From positions 1 through 50,413 of the forward strand of contig NZ_BCQG01000025.1 of the NCBI RefSeq assembly GCF_001544315.1: a stretch of 50,413 nucleotides of DNA, given 5' to 3'. Below are positions 41,012-49,467 of this stretch, piece after piece (position 1 is the first letter of the stretch; each line of letters begins with the position of its first letter). The translations under genes and the position numbers were made by a program. The notes beneath the pieces were generated by a model. It searched no databases. It saw nothing but the letters and a program-made list of their open reading frames with translations, and was not told the DNA's origin. This DNA is from Geobacillus jurassicus NBRC 107829 (GTDB lineage Bacteria; Bacillota; Bacilli; Bacillales; Anoxybacillaceae).

Positions 41012-43396
41012 ATGCTGTTGAAAGAACTGCAGTCCATTGTGTTCCGCCCAAAAGTGCTCATTCCGATTTTGGCCGTTTTGCTCATTCCCCTTCTCTACAG
41101 TGGGTCATTTTTATGGGCGTTTTGGGATCCGTACGGGCATTTGGACCGTCTGCCGGTCGCTGTCGTCAATGAAGACCAAGGAGCTAAGCTTGACGGCGAA
41201 GCGATGCATCTCGGCGACGATGTCGTCAAGCGGTTGAAGGAAAAGGATTCCTTTTCTTGGCATTTCGTTGGTCGGAAACAAGCGCTTCAAGGGTTGAAAA
41301 ATGGAGACTATTACATGGCGGTCATCATCCCGCATGATTTTTCCGCCAATGCGACGACTGTGCAGAATGAAGCGCCGAAGCCGCTCCGCCTCACGTATAT
41401 CCCAAATGAAGGAGCGAACTATCTCGTCGGAAAAATCGGCGATTCGGCCGTTTCGGCTATTAAAGAAGAAATTGCCAAAAATGTAACCAAAGCCTATGCG
41501 GAAACGATGTTGTCGAAAATGAAAGAAGTTGGAAAAGGATTGGAAAAAGCGAGCGAAGGAGCTTCCCGGCTTCGTGATGGAATCCAAACGGCCGAACAAG
41601 GCAGCCGCAAGCTAGTCGAGGGGATGGATGCGGCTGAACAAGGCAGTGCCCGCTTGGCCGCAGGGGCGGAAAAAGCCGAGGACGGTGCCGCTCAATTATC
41701 TGGCTACTTAGCTGAACTCGCCGAGAAATCAGTGGTGTTTGAAAACGGACTGCAATCCGTAAGCGACGGGGCAACGCAAGTGCAAACTGGCGCGGCCGCA
41801 TTGCGAGACGGCCTCGGGAAGCTTGCTGACGGAAGCCGCCGCTTGGCTGATGGGGAACAACAAGCGCAAACCGGCGCCGCTGCGCTGGCGGCGGGTCTCC
41901 ATGAATCGCTAAATGGTATGAAAACATTGCAATCCCGTCTTCCCGTTCTAACCGACGGAGCAAACATGGTGAATGAAGGAGCTGGGCAATTGGCGCAAGG
42001 GATGGCAGTGTGGAAACAAAAAGCGGGAGAGGCTGCGGCCGGTGCGGATAGAGTGAGCGAAGGATTGCAGCAATACGCCGCAGGATTGCAGGAGTTGGCT
42101 GAAAAAGCGAGCGACCCAGAGCAAAAAGCAGCGCTACAAGCATTGGCGCAACAGCTGCAGCCGCTTGTCGAAGGAAGCCAAGCCGTGGCGGCCGGCGTCG
42201 GGGAACTGGCCGAGAAAGCCGGACAGCTTCAAAGCGGTGCCGCTCGTCTGGCCGATGGCGCATCATCGCTCGCGAGCGGGCAACAAGCGGTGCAGGAGGG
42301 GATCGGGAAGATCGCCAACGGACAGCAGCAACTTGCGGCCGGGGCTGATCGATTGGCCGGTGCCCAGCAAAAATTAACGGACGGGGCAAACGAGCTGGCT
42401 GGGCAGCTCGAGCGGGCTTATCGCGGGGCGCAGACGCTTGCTGACGGCAGCAGTCGGTTGGCTGAAGGAGTGAATGAACTCGCCAATGGATCAGGCCAGC
42501 TCGTTTCCGGAACGCGCCAATTGGCTGATGGGGCAGGAGAACTGTCCGATGGTGTCGGCGCGGTGGCGGCCGGCGCATCATCGCTTCATCAAGGTGTGGA
42601 ACGCCTTTTCCGCGGCGGCCAGTCGTTATCATCCGGATTGGTGGAGTTGGAGAAAGGATCAGCCGAGTTGGCGAATCGGTTGGATGAAGGAGCAAAAGAT
42701 GCCGCTGGCGTTCAGGCCAACGAGCATGTCTATAACATGATTGCCGATCCGGTAAAAAACGATAAGCGCCCGCTCCATCATGTGCCGAACTATGGCACTG
42801 GTTTTGCTCCGTACTTTTTGTCGCTCGGATTGTTTGTCGGCGCGTTGCTGCTGACAATCGTCTTTCCGCTGCGCGAGCCGGTCGAGCGGCCGGCGTCGGG
42901 TGTCGCCTGGTTTTTCGGCAAATGGGGTGTGCTCGTTTTGGCTGCGGCGGCACAAACGTTGCTGGCCGACGCGTGGCTATTGTATGGGCTTGGGTTACAC
43001 GTGCAAAGCGTCGGGCGTTTTCTGTTGTTTACTTGGATCATCAGCATGACGTTTATGATGATCGTCCAATTTCTTGTCACCTTGTTTGACAACCCGGGCC
43101 GATTCCTCGCCATTTTGTTATTGATCGCTCAGCTGATCGGAAGCGCCGGCACGTATCCGATTGAGCTCGTTCCGGATGCGCTTCAGTCGCTCCATCCGTG
43201 GCTGCCGATGACCCATGCGATCCGCGGGTTGCGAGCGGTCATTTCAAGCGGCGATTTCTCGGTCATGTGGAAGGAAACGGAGATCTTGCTTGCGACGGCT
43301 GCGGTCTTTGCCTTGGCGACGCTCGCGTATTTTCTCCTTCTGTATCGCCGCCGTTGGGGAGTATGGACAGAAACGGAACGAGCAGCTCAAGCGTGA
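41012..43396 (+). CDS. yhgE: YhgE/Pip-family large membrane protein
   Basis: A 794-residue protein of the YhgE/Pip family. One membrane helix lies near 15-40, followed by a conserved extracytoplasmic domain (LPVAVVNEDQGAKLDGE, near 52-68). Then comes a long stretch of about 400 residues built from short repeats of the LADG/LAAG/LSDG kind every seven or eleven residues, probably an extended coiled coil or beta-helix. Five or six membrane helices close the protein (about 605-785). Relatives are phage-infection receptors or part of type VII-like export systems; the role here is unknown. ATG 41012 follows AAAGGAGG. Confidence 0.9.
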   Translation: MLLKELQSIVFRPKVLIPILAVLLIPLLYSGSFLWAFWDPYGHLDRLPVAVVNEDQGAKLDGEAMHLGDDVVKRLKEKDSFSWHFVGRKQALQGLKNGDYYMAVIIPHDFSANATTVQNEAPKPLRLTYIPNEGANYLVGKIGDSAVSAIKEEIAKNVTKAYAETMLSKMKEVGKGLEKASEGASRLRDGIQTAEQGSRKLVEGMDAAEQGSARLAAGAEKAEDGAAQLSGYLAELAEKSVVFENGLQSVSDGATQVQTGAAALRDGLGKLADGSRRLADGEQQAQTGAAALAAGLHESLNGMKTLQSRLPVLTDGANMVNEGAGQLAQGMAVWKQKAGEAAAGADRVSEGLQQYAAGLQELAEKASDPEQKAALQALAQQLQPLVEGSQAVAAGVGELAEKAGQLQSGAARLADGASSLASGQQAVQEGIGKIANGQQQLAAGADRLAGAQQKLTDGANELAGQLERAYRGAQTLADGSSRLAEGVNELANGSGQLVSGTRQLADGAGELSDGVGAVAAGASSLHQGVERLFRGGQSLSSGLVELEKGSAELANRLDEGAKDAAGVQANEHVYNMIADPVKNDKRPLHHVPNYGTGFAPYFLSLGLFVGALLLTIVFPLREPVERPASGVAWFFGKWGVLVLAAAAQTLLADAWLLYGLGLHVQSVGRFLLFTWIISMTFMMIVQFLVTLFDNPGRFLAILLLIAQLIGSAGTYPIELVPDALQSLHPWLPMTHAIRGLRAVISSGDFSVMWKETEILLATAAVFALATLAYFLLLYRRRWGVWTETERAAQA

Positions 43397-43419
43397 TGAT
43401 TGAACCATAAAGGCCGTCT

Positions 43420-43456
43420 CGAAGGCGTCCCGAAAAGATGGGGGCGCCTTTTCATA
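43420..43456 (+). terminator. Intrinsic terminator after yhgE
   Basis: AAGGCGTCCC and GGGGGCGCCTT pair around GAAAAGAT, followed by TTCATATT. Confidence 0.75.
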
Positions 43457-43558
43457 TTGACCAATATCGGAAAATGGCTGAAAGGAAAACCATTTGCTGG
43501 GGGGCTTATGGCGAAGGGGATATAGAACAGATGCGTGCGACGACACCTTTGACATTGG

Positions 43559-43595
43559 CAAAAAAAAAAAAAAATGCCTCCCAGCTGCGGAGGCC
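43559..43595 (-). terminator. Intrinsic terminator after yhfH
   Basis: On the reverse strand GGCCTCC and GGAGGC form the stem around GCAGCTG, followed by ATTTTTTTTTTTTTT. About 90 bases separate it from the yhfH stop and contain an additional GCCGGC hairpin. Confidence 0.85.
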
Positions 43596-43682
43596 GTTAA
43601 AGAGAAAAGGCAGGCTGCATTGGGGAACAGCCTAGCGCCGGCGGGGCAGCCGGCGTCGTGACGCAGGAAATGTCCCGCTCAC

Positions 43683-43820
43683 CTATTGGCGGTAAGCGGC
43701 GCCTAGGCAGTCAGAGCACGTGTTGCCGTAGCATTCATGCTGCTCGTCAATTTCTTTGCCGCAGTGCATGCATTTTTTTGGCGGTAAGTTTCTGAAAAAT
43801 TCCAACACTTTCACCAACAT
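43683..43820 (-). CDS. yhfH: YhfH-type small zinc-ribbon protein
   Basis: A 45-residue protein beginning MLVKVLEFFRNLPPKKC with CMHC at 17-20, then GKEIDEQHECYGNTCSDC, giving Cys30, Cys35 and Cys38. The layout F-RNLP-K-C--CGKEI-EQHECY matches the YhfH family, whose function is unknown. The ATG follows GGAGGGG with six bases between. It is divergent from yhfI, its usual neighbour, which supports the name. The small size means it can be missed by length-limited gene calling. Confidence 0.85.
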   Translation of the reverse strand: MLVKVLEFFRNLPPKKCMHCGKEIDEQHECYGNTCSDCLGAAYRQ

Positions 43821-43850
43821 TCCGATCCCCTCCGTTGTCTTGGTAGTTTT

Positions 43851-43880
43851 ATTGTATTATAACACAAAGTGGAATGTCAA
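43851..43880 (-). promoter_or_regulatory. Sigma-A promoter of yhfH
   Basis: On the reverse strand a perfect TTGACA (complement of 43875-43880) is followed after 18 bases by TACAAT (complement of 43851-43856). A TATAAT also occurs between them, only 13 bases from the -35. Confidence 0.6.
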
Positions 43881-43971
43881 TAGGTGTTTTAAAACAAAAA
43901 TCAACAAAGATGAAAAAATGGGCGCGGTTGTGTATGATGGAGACAAAACGGATGAAAGGAGAGAAAAGAAA

Positions 43972-44706
43972 GTGAAAGTAACGGTCATCGGCTATTGGGG
44001 AGGGTTTCCCGCCGCCAATGAAGCGACATCGTCTTATTTGTTCGAGCACGATGGATTTCGCCTGCTTATCGATTGCGGGAGCGGGGCGCTCGCCAAGCTG
44101 CAAAATTACACGACTGTGGAAAACTTGGATGCGGTCATGATCTCCCATTACCATTACGACCATATCGCCGACATCGGTCCGCTCCAATACGCGCGCCTCA
44201 TTCAGAAAAATTTAGGGGCTAGCTTGCCTGTCTTGCCGATTTATGGCCATGCGGAAGACGAGGCGGCGTTTTTCCGCCTGACGCACGACGGCATCACTGA
44301 AGGGATCGCCTATGATCCGAACAAGACGCTGGCTGTTGGGCCGTTTTCGCTTGCCTTTATGAAAACCGTTCACCCTGTGCCATGCTACGCTATGCGCATC
44401 TCCGCCGGCGGCAAGACGGTCGTTTATACGGCTGATTCAAGCTACATACCGGAGTTTATCCCGTTTGCCAAAGGAGCGGACTTGCTCATTTGCGAGTGCA
44501 ACTTTTACGCCGGGCAAAACGCGGCGCCGGCTGGGCATATGACGAGCGAGGAGGCGGCGGCCATTGCCGAGGGAGCAGGCGTCGGGGAATTATGGCTGAC
44601 GCATTTGCCGCATGTGGGCCGGCATGAGCAGCTTGTCGACGAGGCCAGTCGGACGTTCCGCGGTGTCATTCGCCTCGCCCGCACTGGCTTAACGTGGGCG
44701 CGATAG
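43972..44706 (+). CDS. yhfI: Metallo-beta-lactamase-fold hydrolase YhfI
   Basis: A 244-residue MBL-fold protein related to tRNase Z-like and phosphodiesterase enzymes. The metal motif is SHYHYDHIAD (about 62-71), with further ligands in VHPVPCYAMRI near 142-152, YTADSSYIPEF near 159-169 and LTHLPHVGRHEQL near 207-219. The substrate is unknown. GTG 43972 follows AAAGGAGAG; codons further upstream overlap the divergent yhfH promoter. Confidence 0.88.
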   Translation: MKVTVIGYWGGFPAANEATSSYLFEHDGFRLLIDCGSGALAKLQNYTTVENLDAVMISHYHYDHIADIGPLQYARLIQKNLGASLPVLPIYGHAEDEAAFFRLTHDGITEGIAYDPNKTLAVGPFSLAFMKTVHPVPCYAMRISAGGKTVVYTADSSYIPEFIPFAKGADLLICECNFYAGQNAAPAGHMTSEEAAAIAEGAGVGELWLTHLPHVGRHEQLVDEASRTFRGVIRLARTGLTWAR

Positions 44707-44712
44707 GACATC

Positions 44713-44770
44713 ATCAAAAAAGAACAGCGAAGGAAACGCTTTCCCTTGTTCTTTGCTGTTCTTTTTTTTA
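44713..44770 (+). terminator. Intrinsic terminator after yhfI
   Basis: AAAAAAGAACAGC and GCTGTTCTTTTTT are complementary around a 24-base loop, with a T run on the descending side. Confidence 0.8.
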
Positions 44771-44805
44771 TAATGAATATAGTTCGAATTTTTTTACTTA
44801 TAAAA

Positions 44806-44823
44806 TGAATGGTCATTCATTCA
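44806..44823 (+). promoter_or_regulatory. FadR-type operator before lcfB
   Basis: The 18-mer TGAATGGTCATTCATTCA matches the Bacillus FadR box (TGAATGAMTANTCATTCA) at all but two defined positions. TATAAA at 44799-44804 lies next to it, so the bound repressor would cover the promoter. It is 20 bases before the lcfB start. Confidence 0.75.
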
Positions 44824-44842
44824 TTTTGGGGGAGGAGCTTAT

Positions 44843-46387
44843 ATGAACGTAACGACGCGGTTGGCGCAAATCGCGAAACAGTTGCCGGACAAGGAAGCGT
44901 ATGTGTTCATGAAAGAGCGGCGCACGTATCAGCAATTGAATGCTGCGGTGTCACAGTTTGCCGATGGCTTGGCGCAGCTTGGCGTTCGCCGGGGCGACCA
45001 TATCGCCTTGTTGCTTGGCAATTCGCCGCAGTTTGTCATCGGCTTGTACGGGGCGTTGCGGCTTGGGGCGACCGTCATCCCGATCAATCCGATTTACACG
45101 CCTGAGGAAATTGCCTACATTTTGCATAACGGCGACGTCAAAGCGGTGATCGGCCTCGATTTGCTCGCTCCGTTGTTTGCCGAGGCGAAAAAGCGTTTTC
45201 CGTTGCTTGAGCATGCGATCGTTTGCGAAACGCCGGAAGGGAAGGAGAAAGGGGGTTCGCTGTCGGAGGGAATGAAATCGTTTGCAGAAGTGTTGGCGGC
45301 CGGCAGCCCGGATTTTACCGGACCCGAGCTCGATGATGACGATGTTGCCGTCATTTTGTACACGTCAGGGACGACCGGCAAGCCAAAAGGGGCGATGCTC
45401 ACCCATAAAAACATATACAGCAACGCCCAAGATACGGCCGATTATTTAGGCATCAACGAAAACGACCGCGTCATCGCCGCCTTGCCGATGTTTCATGTCT
45501 TTTGCTTGACCGTGGCGCTCAATGCCCCGCTGATGAACGGCGGAACGGTGCTCATCATGCCAAAGTTCAGCCCGTCGAAGTTGTTCCAGCTGGCCCGCGA
45601 GGAAAAAGCGACGATTTTTGCCGGCGTGCCGACCATGTACAACTTCCTTTACCAGCATGAGGGAGGAAGCGCAGACGATTTGCGGACGCTCCGCCTTTGC
45701 ATCTCGGGCGGCGCTTCGATGCCGGTCGCCTTGCTTGAAAACTTTGAGAAAAAGTTCAATGTCATCATCTCGGAAGGGTACGGGCTCTCGGAGGCGTCCC
45801 CTGTCACCTGCTTCAATCCGCTCGACCGGCCGCGCAAACCCGGTTCGATTGGAACGAGCATTAAAAACGTTGAAAATAAGGTCGTCAACGAATACGGAGA
45901 AGAAGTGCCCGTCGGTGAAGTCGGCGAGCTCGTCGTCCGCGGCCCGAACGTCATGAAAGGGTATTACAAAATGCCGGAAGAAACGGCGGCCGCATTGCGC
46001 GACGGTTGGCTGCACACCGGCGATTTGGCTCGCATGGACGAGGACGGCTATTTCTATATCGTCGACCGAAAGAAAGAGATGATTATCGTCGGCGGCTACA
46101 ACGTGTACCCGCGCGAAGTCGAAGAAGTGCTATACAGCCATCCGGATGTCGTTGAAGCCGCGGTGATCGGTGTGCCGGACCCGGATTACGGGGAAGCGGT
46201 GCGGGCGTGCGTCGTCTCGAAAAATCCAGAGCTGACGGAAGCGGAGCTCATTGCCTACTGCCGCGAGCGGCTGGCGAAATATAAAGTGCCAAGCGCGATT
46301 GACTTTTTGGACGAGCTGCCGAAAAACGCCACAGGAAAAATTTTGCGAAGAACGTTAAAAGAACGGCTCGCTTCTTTCCATGCTTGA
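44843..46387 (+). CDS. lcfB: Long-chain fatty-acid-CoA ligase LcfB
   Basis: A 514-residue adenylate-forming enzyme that activates fatty acids to acyl-CoA for beta-oxidation. The AMP-binding motif [20 protein letters not shown] is near 172-191, [11 protein letters not shown] near 312-322, [28 protein letters not shown] near 387-414, and the catalytic lysine region [11 protein letters not shown] near 492-502. GGGGGAGGAG precedes ATG 44843. The FadR-type box upstream and the position after yhfI fit lcfB (yhfL) of B. subtilis. A single-gene transcript. Confidence 0.92.
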   Translation: MNVTTRLAQIAKQLPDKEAYVFMKERRTYQQLNAAVSQFADGLAQLGVRRGDHIALLLGNSPQFVIGLYGALRLGATVIPINPIYTPEEIAYILHNGDVKAVIGLDLLAPLFAEAKKRFPLLEHAIVCETPEGKEKGGSLSEGMKSFAEVLAAGSPDFTGPELDDDDVAVILYTSGTTGKPKGAMLTHKNIYSNAQDTADYLGINENDRVIAALPMFHVFCLTVALNAPLMNGGTVLIMPKFSPSKLFQLAREEKATIFAGVPTMYNFLYQHEGGSADDLRTLRLCISGGASMPVALLENFEKKFNVIISEGYGLSEASPVTCFNPLDRPRKPGSIGTSIKNVENKVVNEYGEEVPVGEVGELVVRGPNVMKGYYKMPEETAAALRDGWLHTGDLARMDEDGYFYIVDRKKEMIIVGGYNVYPREVEEVLYSHPDVVEAAVIGVPDPDYGEAVRACVVSKNPELTEAELIAYCRERLAKYKVPSAIDFLDELPKNATGKILRRTLKERLASFHA

Positions 46388-46422
46388 TGGTGCTGAATTT
46401 TCAGCGCCTTTTCTTTTTTTTG
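46387..46422 (+). terminator. Intrinsic terminator after lcfB
   Basis: GGTGCTGAA and TTCAGCGCC pair with one G-U around TT, followed by TTTTCTTTTTTTT. Confidence 0.88.
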
Positions 46423-46431
46423 AATAGTATA

Positions 46432-46460
46432 TTGAAAACGAGGAGAGAAATTTATATAAT
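46432..46460 (+). promoter_or_regulatory. Sigma-A promoter of the TrpX-like importer operon
   Basis: TTGAAA at 46432-46437 and a perfect TATAAT at 46455-46460 are 17 bases apart, 55 bases before the start codon. The leader is too short for a T-box or other large riboswitch. Confidence 0.75.
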
Positions 46461-46514
46461 TTAACACATAAAAGTTTAAAAGGGCTAAATTTTTCTACAT
46501 AGGGGGATGGGATC

Positions 46515-47522
46515 ATGGGCCAATCGATCCGGCGGCTCGCCGCAGTGTGTGCGGCCAGTTTTTTGTTGCTTGGCGGCTGCGGCGGCGCGAAAGAGACGGG
46601 AAGCAACCAGGGAAGCGGCGGACAGAGTGGAAAAGAAAAGACGTACAAAATTGGGGTGACGCAAATTGTCGAGCATCCTTCACTTGATGCGGCGCGCAAA
46701 GGATTCCAACAGGCGTTAAAAGACAAAGGGCTGTCCGTTGAGTATGACGTGCAAATCGCCCAAGGCGACCAAAGCAACAACCAAACGATCGCCAACAATT
46801 TTGTCTCCGACGGCGTCGACTTGATCTTCGCCAACTCAACGCCAAGCGCGCAGGCGGCGCTCAACGCGACGAAAGACATTCCGATCGTGTTCACCTCGGT
46901 GACCGACCCAGTCGGCGCCCAGCTTGTCCAATCGATGGAAAAACCAGGCGGCAATGTGACCGGCACAACGGATACGCACCCAGAGGCCATTCCGAAAACG
47001 GTGCAGTTTATTGATAAATATATCAAAGGCAACCGCGTCGGCATGGTGTACAACGCCGGCGAACAAAACTCCGTCGCCCAAATCGAACAAGTGAAAAAGG
47101 CGATGCAAGGAACCGATTTGCGAATCGTTCCGGTATCCGTATCGACGTCGTCGGAAGTGAAGCAGGCGACCGAGTCGCTCGTCGGCAAAGTCGATTGCCT
47201 GTACATCATCACTGACAACACCGTCGTCTCGGCGCTCGAGTCGGTGATTCAAGTGGCGAATGAACACGACATTCCGCTTTTTGTCGGCGAATTGGATTCG
47301 GTCAAGCGCGGCGGCTTTGCGGCGTATGGGTTTGACTATTATGACATCGGCTACGAAGCCGGGGAAATGGCGGCGCAAATTTTGCAAGACGGCAAAAAGC
47401 CGGCCGATTTGCCAGTGCAATATCCGCAAAAATTGAAGCTTGTCATCAACAAAAAAGCAGCAAAAGAAATGGGCATCGAGCTCAATCCGGAATGGGATTC
47501 CATTGCGGAATATATTGAATAG
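46515..47522 (+). CDS. ABC importer substrate-binding lipoprotein (TrpX-like)
   Basis: A 335-residue lipoprotein of the ABC_sub_bind (TrpX/YcjN-type) family with a periplasmic-binding-protein fold. The signal peptide ends in lipobox LLGGC (Cys22), followed by a Gly/Ser linker to about residue 42. Landmarks are YKIGVTQIVEHPSLDAARKGF (about 44-64), DLIFANSTPSAQAA near 102-115, VFTSVTDPVGAQLV near 124-137 and LYIITDNTVVSALESV near 228-243. Streptococcal relatives import tryptophan, but the ligand cannot be read from the sequence. AGGGGGATGG precedes ATG 46515. Confidence 0.85.
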   Translation: MGQSIRRLAAVCAASFLLLGGCGGAKETGSNQGSGGQSGKEKTYKIGVTQIVEHPSLDAARKGFQQALKDKGLSVEYDVQIAQGDQSNNQTIANNFVSDGVDLIFANSTPSAQAALNATKDIPIVFTSVTDPVGAQLVQSMEKPGGNVTGTTDTHPEAIPKTVQFIDKYIKGNRVGMVYNAGEQNSVAQIEQVKKAMQGTDLRIVPVSVSTSSEVKQATESLVGKVDCLYIITDNTVVSALESVIQVANEHDIPLFVGELDSVKRGGFAAYGFDYYDIGYEAGEMAAQILQDGKKPADLPVQYPQKLKLVINKKAAKEMGIELNPEWDSIAEYIE

Positions 47523-47530
47523 GCAGCCGT

Positions 47531-47561
47531 CCCTCCTTCTATGAAGGAGGGGTTTGTTTCC
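47531..47561 (+). terminator. Hairpin between binding-protein and permease genes
   Basis: CCCTCCTTC at 47531-47539 and GAAGGAGGG at 47543-47551 are perfectly complementary around TAT, followed by GTTTGTTTCC. It may partly stop transcription or protect the upstream mRNA, so that the binding protein is made in excess over the permease and ATPase. Confidence 0.7.
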
Positions 47562-47642
47562 AAGAAAATAGGAAAAGTGCGTTTTTGCACTCAATGTGTC
47601 AAATGCGCCTTCGGTGTGTTTCCGAAAAGGTAGGTGAAAGTT

Positions 47643-48647
47643 GTGTGGACAGCGATGTTCAGTTCTGTCGAAGCCGGCTTGATTTACGCCGTGATGGCGC
47701 TTGGCGTCTATTTATCATTTCGCATTTTGGATTTTCCCGATCTAACGGTTGACGGCAGCTTCGTCACCGGTGCGTCCGTCGCGGCCGTGCTCATTGTCAA
47801 TGGAGCCAACCCGTTCGCCGCCTCAGCCGCGGCGCTTTTGGCCGGCTTTGCCGCCGGGGTGTTGACCGGACTTTTGCATACGAAAGGGAAAATCAATCCA
47901 CTGTTATCCGGCATTTTAATGATGATCGCTTTGTATTCGATTAATTTGCGCATTATGGGCAAATCGAACGTGCCGCTGTTGCAGCAGGAAACGGTCATCA
48001 CGAAAATCACCGCCGTCTGGCAGAAAGTCGGGCTCGATGCGGCGCTCAACCACCTCGTTTCCTTTACCGGCTTTGCGCCGCGGACATGGGCGGTGCTTGT
48101 GTCAATGGCGATTGTGGCGCTGGTGGTCAAAGGGCTGTTGGATTGGCTGTTGAAAACGGAAGTGGGGATTGCCTTGCGGGCGACCGGGGACAACAAACCG
48201 ATGGTGGCCAGCTTTTCCGCCAACACCGATTGGCTGATTGTGTCTGGCCTTGGTCTATCCAACGCGCTCGTTGCTTTTTCCGGAGCGCTCGTCGCCCAAT
48301 ACGGCGGATTCAGCGACGTTGGGATGGGAATCGGGATGATCGTCATTGGGCTGGCTTCGGTCATCATCGGCGAGGCGTTGTTTGGCGCCCGCTCCGTCGC
48401 GCGCGCGACGTGGGCGGTGATCGGCGGCGCCATCGTCTACCGTCTCATTTTGGCGCTCGCTTTGCGCGTCGAGTTTTTGGAGACGGGGGATGTGAAATTA
48501 ATTACCGCGCTCATCGTCATGCTCGCGCTCGTCGTGCCCAATGTTTTGGCGGCGCAAAAAGAGCGGCAGCGGAAAAAACGGAGAGCGCGGCAGTTGGAGA
48601 GGGGGGAGACCGTTGCTGGAGCTGAAACGAATTACAAAAGTGTTTAA
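47643..48647 (+). CDS. ABC importer permease (TrpY-like)
   Basis: A membrane protein of about 334 residues with eight to nine hydrophobic segments, of the branched-chain-amino-acid-permease-like family that pairs with TrpX-type binding proteins. Family landmarks are FRILDFPDLTVDGSFVTGASVAA near 26-48 and GLGLSNALVAFSGALVAQYGGFSDVGMGIGMIVIGLASVIIGEAL near 205-249. GTG 47643 is used because AGGTG ends six bases before it; GTG 47634 and ATG 47655 are in-frame alternatives. It overlaps the ATPase gene by 35 bases. Confidence 0.85.
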   Translation: MWTAMFSSVEAGLIYAVMALGVYLSFRILDFPDLTVDGSFVTGASVAAVLIVNGANPFAASAAALLAGFAAGVLTGLLHTKGKINPLLSGILMMIALYSINLRIMGKSNVPLLQQETVITKITAVWQKVGLDAALNHLVSFTGFAPRTWAVLVSMAIVALVVKGLLDWLLKTEVGIALRATGDNKPMVASFSANTDWLIVSGLGLSNALVAFSGALVAQYGGFSDVGMGIGMIVIGLASVIIGEALFGARSVARATWAVIGGAIVYRLILALALRVEFLETGDVKLITALIVMLALVVPNVLAAQKERQRKKRRARQLERGETVAGAETNYKSV

Positions 48648-49410
48648 TGAAGGAACAGCTGACGAGAAAATTGCTTTGCGCGGCGTCGATCTGACGTTGG
48701 CTCCCGGCGACTTTGTCACTGTCATCGGCAGCAACGGCGCCGGGAAATCGACGCTCATGAACATCATTTCCGGACGGCTGTCCCCCGATATCGGCGAAGT
48801 GTGGATCAACGGCCGCAATGTGACGGCGCTTAAGGAGCATGCGCGCGCCCGCTACATCGGCCGCGTCTTTCAAGACCCGATGGCCGGCACCGCCCCGCAT
48901 ATGACGATTGAGGAAAATTTGGCGCTCGCCTACAATCGGACGAAGCGGCGCACACTGCGTTTCGGTGTTACAAAGCAAAAGCGCGAATGGTTTCGGGAAA
49001 CGTTGCGAACGCTCCATTTAGGGCTTGAAGACCGGCTCACCGCCAAAGTCGGGCTTCTTTCCGGCGGGGAGCGGCAGGCGCTTTCCTTGTTGATGGCGAC
49101 GTTTACGAAGCCGGACGTGCTTTTGCTTGATGAGCATACCGCCGCCCTCGATCCAGCGCGCGCCGAGCTTGTCACCGAGTTGACGAAGAAAATTGTTGAG
49201 CGGCACAACTTGACGACGCTCATGGTGACGCACAACATGGAGCAGGCGATCCGCCTTGGCAATCGGTTGATCATGATGGATGGCGGGCAAATCATTTTTG
49301 CCGCAGAAGGAAAGGAGAAAGAGGAACTGACGGTCGAGCGGCTGCTTGAGGCATTCCAACGCATCCGCGGCAGCCAGTTCGCGAGCGACCGCACCGTGCT
49401 CAGCTCATAA
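48613..49410 (+). CDS. ABC importer ATPase (TrpZ-like)
   Basis: A 265-residue ATPase that completes the importer. Walker A GSNGAGKST is at 39-47, Q-loop VFQDPMAG near 84-91, signature LSGGERQALS near 149-158 and Walker B VLLLDEHTAALDP near 170-182, with His where most ATPases have Pro. TTG 48613 is preceded by GAGGGGGGAG. The start lies inside the end of the permease gene, so translation is probably coupled. An open frame further upstream to 48541 has no ribosome site. Confidence 0.88.
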   Translation: MLELKRITKVFNEGTADEKIALRGVDLTLAPGDFVTVIGSNGAGKSTLMNIISGRLSPDIGEVWINGRNVTALKEHARARYIGRVFQDPMAGTAPHMTIEENLALAYNRTKRRTLRFGVTKQKREWFRETLRTLHLGLEDRLTAKVGLLSGGERQALSLLMATFTKPDVLLLDEHTAALDPARAELVTELTKKIVERHNLTTLMVTHNMEQAIRLGNRLIMMDGGQIIFAAEGKEKEELTVERLLEAFQRIRGSQFASDRTVLSS

Positions 49411-49415
49411 AACGA

Positions 49416-49453
49416 AACGAGGTGTCCCTTCTTGGCAAGGGGACACCTCTTCT
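49416..49453. terminator. Intrinsic terminator between the importer operon and dat
   Basis: GAGGTGTCCC and GGGGACACCTC flank TTCTTGGCAA, followed by TTCTG. It resembles the stems at 7851 and 22992, and can serve both convergent transcripts. Confidence 0.82.
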
Positions 49454-49467
49454 GTTCGGTCGGCCGG

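Noticed and set aside
41012-43396. Repeats in yhgE as a DNA repeat or CRISPR-like array
   Set aside because: The repeats are at the protein level with variable DNA; there are no identical spaced repeats.
43456-43682. Possible gene between yhgE and yhfH
   Set aside because: Short frames here contain the poly-A/T terminator of yhfH and lack ribosome sites; the stretch holds terminators only.
46460-46514. Possible T-box or tryptophan-sensing leader before the TrpX-like gene
   Set aside because: The leader is too short and has no T-box core, specifier stem or repeated GAG/TAG triplets.
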